Source: CAZUZD01 sp964624465 (lineage in GTDB: Bacteria; Planctomycetota; Planctomycetia; Isosphaerales; Isosphaeraceae). Taken from it: a stretch of DNA of 5,759 nucleotides. Below the pieces are notes generated by a model. That model searched no databases and had not been told where the DNA came from. It was given only the letters and a program-made list of their open reading frames with translations. This document shows, piece by piece, positions 1 through 5,222 of this stretch (its first letter is position 1; every line of letters begins with the position of its first letter). Location: the NCBI GenBank assembly GCA_964624465.1, contig CAZUZD010000369.1, positions 1-5,759 on the forward strand, given 5' to 3'. A program made the translations under genes and the position numbers.

Positions 1-421
1 TGCGGCCGATCGCCAGCCGACGCGCGATCTCCGAATGGCTGAGACCCTGGGTCTTGAGCTGGTGGATCTCGGCGGCCTTCCGTGACGCCGTCGGTGGCCG
101 GCCGTGCGGACGACCCTCCCGGCGAGCCTGGGCGATGCCGGCGCGGACCCGCTCGCGGAGCACCTCACGCTCGAACTCCGCGAAGACCGCCAGCATCCCG
201 GCCAGTGCCCGCCCGGTCGAGGTCGTCAGGTCCAGCGCCTCGGTCAGCGACACGAAGCCGACGCCCAGATCCGTCAGCTCGCGGAGCGGCGTCACCAGGT
301 CGGGCAGCGACCGGCCCCAGCGGTCGAGCCGCCAGACCACGATGACGTCGACCTTGCGGCGACGCGCCGCCTTCAGCAGTCCTTCCCGGGCCGGTGTCAA
401 GGGACCCGAACCCTTACGAGG
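1..421 (-). pseudogene. Serine site-specific recombinase (resolvase/invertase family), N-terminus missing, runs off the window
   Basis: Read on the minus strand from 421 downwards, a continuous frame of about 140 codons gives the second half of a small serine recombinase. Visible landmarks are VDVIVVWRLDRWGRSL (about 352-305), the resolvase core strand with the two conserved arginines; GFVSLTEALDLTTSTGRAL; the long dimerisation helix FAEFEREVLRERVRAG; a GRPHGRPP linker; and a C-terminal helix-turn-helix, GLSHSEIARRLAIGR, that reaches the window edge. Such enzymes cut and rejoin DNA through a serine near residue 10 in a Y-x-R-V-S motif. That first 50-60 residue part is absent: the recognisable sequence starts around 385-395, and an in-frame TAA lies at 424-422. 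No ATG precedes the homologous part; a TTG at 400-398 is the only in-frame candidate. It is therefore most likely a truncated remnant, unable to recombine. Only the last few C-terminal residues are lost beyond the window. The family call is firm; the broken state is well supported. Confidence 0.88.
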
Positions 422-2784
422 TTACTGAACCCGAACTGTCACGAGCCTGCGCCTCGGGCAGCCGGGCGATCGCCCTCGGCGATCGCTCTTGGTCGGGCCC
501 CCGTTCAGTTCCCCACCCCGAGATCGACCCCTTGGCGATGGGCGTCCTGAGTTGCACGGGGATCGGATCGCCGTTCAGGGTCGCAACCCGAATCCCTTCT
601 TTGAGGTTCCAGGCCTCGACGATCTCCCGACCGGTTCCCGGATCCTTGTCGGCCGTCGCCACGCGCCGTCCGTCCCCCGAGACCGCCGCATCTCGACAGA
701 TGCAGTTGGCGAGGGTCCGCGTCAGCTCCGGATCGTCGAGACCCGCGAAGATCGCCACCCCGGCGTCCGACTTTGCCTACAGCCTCCTGCCCGGCAGGAA
801 CCGCGCCTGGGAGTGGCCGCCCATCCTGCGGTGCAAGCTCCCGTCGCCGAGGTCCCAGATCTCCAGGTCCGCCCCGGACGCGGCGGCGCATCAGCGACGA
901 TCCGGGCTGAGCGAGACCGAGAAGATCCGGGTCTGGCCCTTGAACACCCGGACGATCTCGCCGTCCCCAACGCGGCGGATCGTGACCGTCTGCTCGGTCG
1001 AGTCGGCCGCGAACCACTCCCCGTCGGCGCTGAACGCCGTCGAGGTGGCCCAGACCGGCTGGGCCCAGGCCCGCGACGCTTCCCGGTTGAGTCGCTTCCA
1101 GTAACGCCACTCAAATCCGGTCTGCCCAGCCGTCGCAGGGTCCTCCTGCTGGCCGTCGAGCCAGCCCCGGAACAGCCGGGCGTGGCCAAACTCGTGGGCC
1201 CGCTGCGCTATGACCATATTGACGCCATAGAGGCGCCTTCTGGCCGGATCGCCCTGCCTTCACGCCTCCCGCTCGCGGTCCCACGCGAGCGCCTCGCTGG
1301 CGACGAGCTGCTGCCGGGCCCGGTCCTCGGCAGCGAGCGAACGACCGAGCTTGTGGTTGGCGTCATCGAGCTGCAGGTTCTTGCCGCCCAGGACCAGCAG
1401 CCCAACCATCAGGGCACCGACCAGCACCAGCAGCGAGCTGGCCCCGGCGCCCACGGCGATGCAATGCCGCCGTGCCCAAGCGCCAGGCACGCCGAACGAA
1501 CGACTCCCGATAGGCCTCCAGGGGCTCATCGACCATCCAGCGCTCGATCTCCGCCGCCAGCTCCCTGCAGGTCGCGTACCGCCTGCCGGGCTCCACGGCC
1601 ATCGCACGCAGGCAGACCGCCTCCAGCGCTGGGTCGATCGAGGGGTCCACCTGCCGGGGCCACACGAGGTCACCGGCCTGGATCTTGCGGATGACCTCGA
1701 CGGCCGCGCCCCGGAACGGGGGCGTGCCGGTCAGCAGGTACGCCAGCGTGGCGCCAAGGCTGTAGATGTCCGAACGCGCCCCCACGGCCGCCACGTCGCC
1801 GCGAGTCTGCTCGGGGCTGATGAACGCCGACGTCCTTGCCACTGAACCGGGGAGGGGCTCGTCGTCGTCGCTGACCCAGGCCGACCGGGCCGCGGACTCG
1901 GCGGTCGCGATCGCCGAGTCCGCGCAGTCCAGGGGCAGGGCCAGACCCCAGGCGACGACCAGGGTTTCGCCGTGTTCACCCAGGATGATGTTGTCCGGCC
2001 TGATGTCGAGGTGCAGCACGCCTCGCAAGTGGGTGTACCCGATGGTATTGCACGCGTCGACGAATCGCCTCAGCAGCCCGTGCAGGGCCAGCGTGCGGGC
2101 CCCGCGGTCGGATCGGAGGGCGGGGTCGTTGTGGATCTCGTTGGTCGCTCGCTTGAGCGATTTCCCCTCGATGAACCGCGTGGCGTAGTAGGGCCGGCCG
2201 TTTCCGTCCTCGCCGAGGCCGTAGATCGGCACGATCCCGGGATGCTGCAGGGCGCCGGCGATCCTGGCCTCGCGCAGGAACCGCCGGCGCCAGAGCGGGT
2301 CGTCGGCGTGGCGGTCGCGGCCCCGCACGAGAGCGACCTCGCGCTTCAGTTCGACGTCGAGGGCCACGAACACTGCCCCAATTCCCCCGCGGTCGTGGAG
2401 GCGCAGGGGTCGGAATCGCTGGCCACAGAGCGAGGCCGTCGCGTCGTCGGACGTGGTACGGCCGGCATCGGAACCGACCAGCGACAGAGCGGCTTCGAGC
2501 GCCGGCTCGCCGAGGGCGGCAAGCCGCTCTCGATTCGACGAGCCGATGACGACGGCCGCCAGGCTCCCGGCGAGGCCGCCATGCTTCCGGACGTGCCGTT
2601 CGAGGAGCGATTCGATCGCGGCGCGGTCCTCGGCGTCGAGGACACCGCGGGCCACCAGGTGATCAGCGAGGGTCGTCGCCGTGTCACGTGTCCAGGCCTG
2701 GAAGGCCGCGACCAGCTGGGCCTGGTCGATCAGCCCATTCTGGAGCGCGATCAGGCCAAACAGGAGGTCTCGGTCGGCCGTCAT
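414..2784 (-). pseudogene. Decayed serine/threonine protein kinase with WD40 repeats (planctomycete type)
   Basis: The N-terminal part begins MTADRDLLFGLIALQNGLI at 2784, a start shared by planctomycete kinases of this type as I recall them. A kinase domain follows at residues about 122-430: glycine loop DRGGIGAVFVALD, HPGIVPIYGLG, catalytic loop HLDIRPDN, activation segment FISPEQTRGD and SDIYSLGATLAYLLTG. The frame breaks near 1473, where one extra base separates RRAWRLG from RRHCIAVGAG. The new frame gives a membrane helix (SSLLVLVGALMVGLLVLGG, about 1445-1389), a helical linker, RRRLYGVNMVIAQRAHE, GFEWRYWKRL and WD40-like repeats such as ADLEIWDLGDG and SGDGRRVATADKD. In-frame stops interrupt it: TGA 1262-1260, TGA 893-891, TAG 779-777. 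The kinase domain itself is damaged: the ATP-binding lysine is V153 (2328-2326), the HRD arginine is L259, and the metal-binding DFG-type aspartate is A278 (1953-1951). WD40 similarity fades near 540 and the frame closes at 414, leaving fewer repeats than the family normally has. It is very probably a pseudogene. Confidence 0.9.
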
Positions 2785-3010
2785 CAGATCACCCCCCGGC
2801 GGCGGCAAACGGACCGCACTTGCGTCCGCATTATTTCGCTTCCACAAGAGAAATCCGCTGATACCGGCTGTCAACAGCGCCAGCACCGTAGCATGCAACC
2901 CCAGCCGTAGTGAGTTGGTTCTCCGAGACCGCCGCGGTGTCTTCCAGCGGCCGGTTTCGGTCCGCGAACTCCCCGTACCGAACCTTCAGGCCGGCCCTGA
3001 TCGCCATCCT
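2785..3010 (-). other. Unassigned stretch between the kinase and IS66 remnants, with a membrane-helix frame
   Basis: No complete gene is recognised here. On the minus strand the kinase frame extends upstream without a stop and encodes a basic segment (PRRSRRTNSLRLGL), a hydrophobic helix (ATVLALLTAGISGFLLW) and a charged end (KRNNAD), which is the pattern of a single-pass membrane anchor with its basic side inside. A neighbouring frame, continuous with the IS66 remnant, reads MAIRAGLKVRYGEFADRNRP then LEDTAAVSENQL. The two could be pieces of one old protein joined by a frameshift, since both end near the same point. I do not recognise either. An in-frame translation from TTG 2898 would add 38 residues to the kinase, but the ribosome site at 2791-2797 argues against that. 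Confidence 0.35.
2791..2797 (-). promoter_or_regulatory. G-rich ribosome binding site of the kinase-WD40 gene
   Basis: On the minus strand a run GGGGGGT lies seven bases before the ATG at 2784-2782. It decides the start: the open frame extends upstream to 2898 (TTG), but the family's usual first residues MTADRD coincide with this ATG and its spacing. It is a relic if the gene is dead. Confidence 0.45.
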
Positions 3011-3594
3011 GGGCCAGGGTCGCCGGCAGCCCTCGCGCCAGCCCTTCTCGTCTACCCCGGCTCATGGGGCCAAACGGACGCGGTCGTGGACCAGCCCGGC
3101 CGGGGCGGCCGAGCCTCGGGGATCCCTCGCTCGGTCTTTGCGACCATCCAGAGCGAGACAGATAGACCCAGTACATCTCCCGACCCCGCCCGTACCTGAG
3201 GCTTGCTCGGGCGGTCGGCCACTGGCAGCTGGTCAACGGCCGCCTGGAGCCGAGGACGGAACTCGCTTCTCGGCACGCCGCCGCAGGTGGCGGCTCCGCA
3301 CTGCAAGCCGGTCAAGTGCTGGAGCCGGGACCCGACGACGTCGCACCAGGCCTCGGACAGCGCGGCCACCTGGTGTCGTCCGTGGCCGGGCTGACCGCCT
3401 CATCCGCGATCCAAGGGTGCTCGGGTCGGCCGTCGCTTGACGCGGAGCGGGTTGCTCGACGGCGGCCTTGACGAGCTGGAGGAGTCCTGGCCCAGACGGA
3501 TTTCGAGGGTGGCGACCTGTCGATCCAGCGACCGGAAGGCCGCCTGGGCAGGGAAGAGAATGGGATCGCGCTGCTCATTCGGGGGGCTCGACTC
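3011..3594 (-). pseudogene. IS66-family transposase remnant (N-terminal half to first catalytic Asp)
   Basis: On the minus strand one frame from 3594 reads FRSLDRQVATLEIRLGQDSS, then SRPPSSNPLRVKRRPTRAP, the typical N-terminus of IS66 transposases (a leucine-zipper-like helix followed by LGQNSSNSSRPPSSD). An in-frame TGA at 3402-3400 stands where the family has Arg in RGGQPGH; the frame then goes on with GGQPGHGRHQ, LQCGAATCGGVPRSEFRPRL, and DVLGLSVSLWMVAKTERG (to 3124). After about 3124 the similarity moves to another frame, with GLVHDRVRLAP, a TGA at 3064-3062, then VDEKGWREGCRRPWP (3055-3011). This matches the family's VDETGWREG, which holds the first aspartate of the DDE triad. The stretch between GGQPGH and the CGAATCGG region is shorter than usual, so an internal deletion is likely. 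The C-terminal half with the other two acidic residues is absent. No ATG precedes the N-terminal homology in frame. It is a dead insertion-sequence relic. Confidence 0.85.
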
Positions 3595-3849
3595 TCACCT
3601 CGCCTCTGTAGCTGAGGCCGTGCCAGGGCCTTTGCCCCCTCGCTGTCCCGGATTCCAAGTCTGTTCAAAGTCCAATCCAGCACTCCCAAAGTCGATTCAG
3701 CAACCTACGCATAAAACTTTCCGAGGATGATCTCCTGGGAGCTTCTCCCGTAAACATTTTCTCGGCAGCGACTTATTTCGCGGCCCCGCCGGGACTTTTC
3801 GCCTCCTAGCCCTCATTCATCGGCTCTTGAGCTTTGAAAGCTGCTAAGG
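3595..3849. other. Gene-free, lower-GC gap between decayed and intact regions
   Basis: No gene is supported here. The 3600-3720 part is probably the outer non-coding end of the IS66 relic: it lies just ahead of the transposase N-terminus, and on the minus strand reads GTAGGTTGCTGAATCGAC near 3708-3691, which could be the terminal region of the element. No matching inverted end or target duplication can be found, because the other half of the element is gone. From 3715 to 3800 the sequence is richer in A and T than the flanks and may hold the promoter of the plus-strand genes, but I see no convincing -35/-10 pair. Confidence 0.4.
3823..3842. repeat. Two overlapping palindromes upstream of the DUF1580 gene
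   Basis: GCTC-TT-GAGC (3823-3832) overlaps the perfect inverted repeat AGCTTT-G-AAAGCT (3830-3842). They lie about 90 bases before the chosen DUF1580 start, a plausible place for an operator bound by a small dimeric regulator. The function is a guess; only the symmetry is seen. Confidence 0.35.
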
Positions 3850-3930
3850 GTGCGGGCGTCGTTCGCCCCGCCGCCCGGCGTCGGATCGCGTGATCGGCCG
3901 GGCGTTGAACTCACGGTGGACGCCGCCCCG

Positions 3931-4377
3931 ATGATCCCCAGCAGCAACGACATCCCTCGCGAGCAGCGCCCGTCCGAGCACGGGCACCACGCCGAGGGTG
4001 CGACCAAACCAGGGCGGCAACCCCAGGACCACCAAGTCGGCAACGACCGGAAGGGAGAGTCCGCCACGATCGATCCGCTGAACGAGCAGCTCGTGCACCC
4101 GTGCGAGGCCGCCAGGCTGCTCGGCCGCCGCTCCGACGGCCGCCACCCCCACGTCTCGATGGTCTACCGCCTGATGTCGCGGGGGTCGCACGGCGTCGTC
4201 CTCGAGTCGATCCGGACCCCGCGGCTGATGACCAGCCGCGAGGCCGTGGGTCGCTACCTGACCCGCCTGCAGGCTGCCATGACGGGCGGTCCCATCGAGC
4301 CGCCCTCCGCCAGCTGCAAGCCCGCGAAAACCCGGATGCCGTCGATCGATCGCGAGCTCGATCGGCTCCGCATCTGA
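3931..4377 (+). CDS. DUF1580 family protein (planctomycete small helix-turn-helix-like protein)
   Basis: The conserved part is IDPLNEQLVHPCEAARLLGR (about residues 47-66), then RHPHVSMVYRLMSRGSHGVV and PRLMTSREAVGRYLTRLQAA. This is the DUF1580 pattern: an excisionase/MerR-like winged helix in which 'EAARLL...HVSMVYRLMSRG' would be the helix-turn-helix and 'SREAVGRYLTRL' the closing helix. The biochemical role is not established to my knowledge; DNA binding is inferred from the pattern. Its placement ahead of a primase-like gene fits a regulator or excisionase of an integrative element. The start is uncertain. ATG 3931 gives 148 residues with a polar, probably disordered N-terminal 45 residues. 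The frame is open back to a GTG at 3850. The family usually begins just before IDPLNEQ, and there the sequence has ACG (4066-4068), not ATG, 8 bases after a good ribosome site. Third positions upstream of 4066 are GC-rich, so the longer form is possible. The C-terminal tail (KPAKTRMPSIDRELDRLRI) is basic. Confidence 0.8.
   Translation: MIPSSNDIPREQRPSEHGHHAEGATKPGRQPQDHQVGNDRKGESATIDPLNEQLVHPCEAARLLGRRSDGRHPHVSMVYRLMSRGSHGVVLESIRTPRLMTSREAVGRYLTRLQAAMTGGPIEPPSASCKPAKTRMPSIDRELDRLRI
4051..4059 (+). promoter_or_regulatory. Strong ribosome binding site placed before an ACG codon inside the DUF1580 frame
   Basis: AAGGGAGAG ends six bases before the ACG at 4066-4068 (eight bases counted from the GGGAG core), which is where the family's initiator Met would be expected (ACG-ATC-GAT-CCG, in place of ATG). 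Either the start codon has mutated and translation now relies on the upstream ATG 3931, or ACG initiates weakly. Confidence 0.45.
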
Positions 4378-4385
4378 GCAGGACG

Positions 4386-4423
4386 CCGCCCCGCCGAGCC
4401 GGTTCCACCGCTCGGCGGGGCGG
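4386..4423 (+). terminator. GC-rich stem-loop after the DUF1580 gene
   Basis: CCGCCCCGCCGAGC (4386-4399) pairs perfectly with GCTCGGCGGGGCGG (4410-4423): 14 base pairs with a 10-base loop, beginning 8 bases after the stop codon. The position suits transcription termination, but no T-run follows, so it may instead be an mRNA-stabilising or Rho-assisted structure. Confidence 0.65.
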
Positions 4424-4494
4424 GTCATGCCGTCCCTGAAAACCCCAGCCTCGAGAGACGCTCCCGACCGCATCCAGCAGGATCGAGCTCGACC

Positions 4495-4517
4495 CCGGTC
4501 GGTGTGGTACCGACCGG
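4495..4517. repeat. Inverted repeat upstream of the 164-residue protein gene
   Basis: CCGGTCGG (4495-4502) and CCGACCGG (4510-4517) form a perfect 8-base inverted repeat around a 7-base spacer, 36 bases before the GTG start at 4554. It could be an operator for a dimeric regulator or a leader hairpin. Symmetry is seen; role is inferred. Confidence 0.4.
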
Positions 4518-4553
4518 CAACCGTCGATCCGTCAGACGAAAGGTAGCCTTCCC

Positions 4554-5048
4554 GTGGATGATCCGCAGCTCAATGACCTGAAGACGAAGCTCCACGAAGC
4601 CCTGGACGAGATGTTCCTCGCCCAGGAGCAGCTGACCAAGGCCCGGGCGTTCGTCCAGGCCCTGACCATGGTCCTGCGCAACCAGGGCCTGGCTGGCTAC
4701 CTGCGCCCCGCGACGCCCGGCGGCAGCGCGTCGGCCCTGAACCACGTCCTGCCCGCCGAGCCGGCCCCGGGCCACCGGGACGAGCACGCCACCACGCTGA
4801 ACCTCTACGACACGGCGGCGGCTAACCGGGACGAGAACTTCCTCTTGTTCGAGACGGCCCGCACGGAGTTCACGGTCCTCCTGGGCGACTATGCCGCCGC
4901 CCTCAGCGATCAGGAGTTCGACCTCATCCACCAGAACTTCGCCGAGATCGAGGACCTCCTCGACGCGTACAACTCGCTCGCCACCGAGTCGAACAGCATC
5001 ACCACGTCCATGGAGTCCGAGACCGGCTGGCAGGGCGAGAGCCGCTAA
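4554..5048 (+). CDS. Hypothetical protein, 164 residues, largely helical and acidic
   Basis: I do not recognise this protein. The frame starts with GTG (VDDPQLNDLK after initiator Met) preceded by GAAAGG ten bases upstream (4538-4543). Residues about 4-42 (LNDLKTKLHEALDEMFLAQE and on to TMVLRNQGL) form an amphipathic helix with coiled-coil character; a Gly/Pro/Ala-rich linker follows (about 48-77); residues about 80-150 are again helical and acidic (LFETARTEFTVLLGDYAAAL, FDLIHQNFAEIEDLLDAYNS), ending in a Ser/Thr/Glu-rich tail. There are no cysteines, signal peptide or membrane segment, so it is probably cytoplasmic. Third codon positions are strongly GC, supporting true coding. It lies between the DUF1580 gene and the primase-like gene on the same strand, with gaps of 176 and 174 bases, so it may have its own promoter and not a tightly coupled operon. 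A partner or accessory factor of the primase is possible, but this is guesswork. Confidence 0.7.
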   Translation: MDDPQLNDLKTKLHEALDEMFLAQEQLTKARAFVQALTMVLRNQGLAGYLRPATPGGSASALNHVLPAEPAPGHRDEHATTLNLYDTAAANRDENFLLFETARTEFTVLLGDYAAALSDQEFDLIHQNFAEIEDLLDAYNSLATESNSITTSMESETGWQGESR

Positions 5049-5147
5049 TCGACCCGCCTGGCAAGCGCCGAGACGCGGTCGAGCGACGGCACGGCGGTGT
5101 GATCGACACAGAGCCGCAGCCGCCCCGAAGTTAGCCCAATCCGAGAA

Positions 5148-5192
5148 CACGACGGGGCGCCCCTGGCCTGGAAAACCGGGCGCCCCGTCGTG
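5148..5192 (+). terminator. Perfect 15-bp stem-loop ahead of the primase-like gene
   Basis: CACGACGGGGCGCCC (5148-5162) pairs without mismatch with GGGCGCCCCGTCGTG (5178-5192) around a 15-base loop. It lies 100 bases after the stop of the 164-residue protein and only 30 bases before the next start. It could end the upstream transcript or act as an attenuator in the leader of the primase-like gene. No T-run follows. Confidence 0.6.
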
Positions 5193-5222
5193 GCCCCCCA
5201 GCGAGAGAGGACACCCTCGATA

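Noticed and set aside
464..486. Repeated GGCGATCGC motif as a recombinase resolution site
   Set aside because: Two copies of a short palindrome are too little; resolution sites normally hold several longer inverted subsites, and the recombinase here is broken. It is kept only as a mark of the junction.
489..1694. Plus-strand open frame of 401 codons over the WD40 part
   Set aside because: The minus strand gives clear WD40 and membrane-helix sequence in a single frame here; the plus-strand product is Pro/Arg-rich without motifs.
2846..2874. TTGACA on the minus strand (2874-2869), a possible -35 box for the kinase gene
   Set aside because: At 17 bases spacing the -10 position reads TCTCTT, a poor match, and the box lies inside the membrane-helix frame; chance is more likely.
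1972..2910. Plus-strand open frame of 312 codons opposite the kinase domain
   Set aside because: It is antisense to well-recognised kinase motifs and has no family features of its own.
3844..4473. Minus-strand open frame of 209 codons opposite DUF1580
   Set aside because: The plus strand carries the DUF1580 motifs; the minus product is unstructured in composition and runs through the terminator-like stem.
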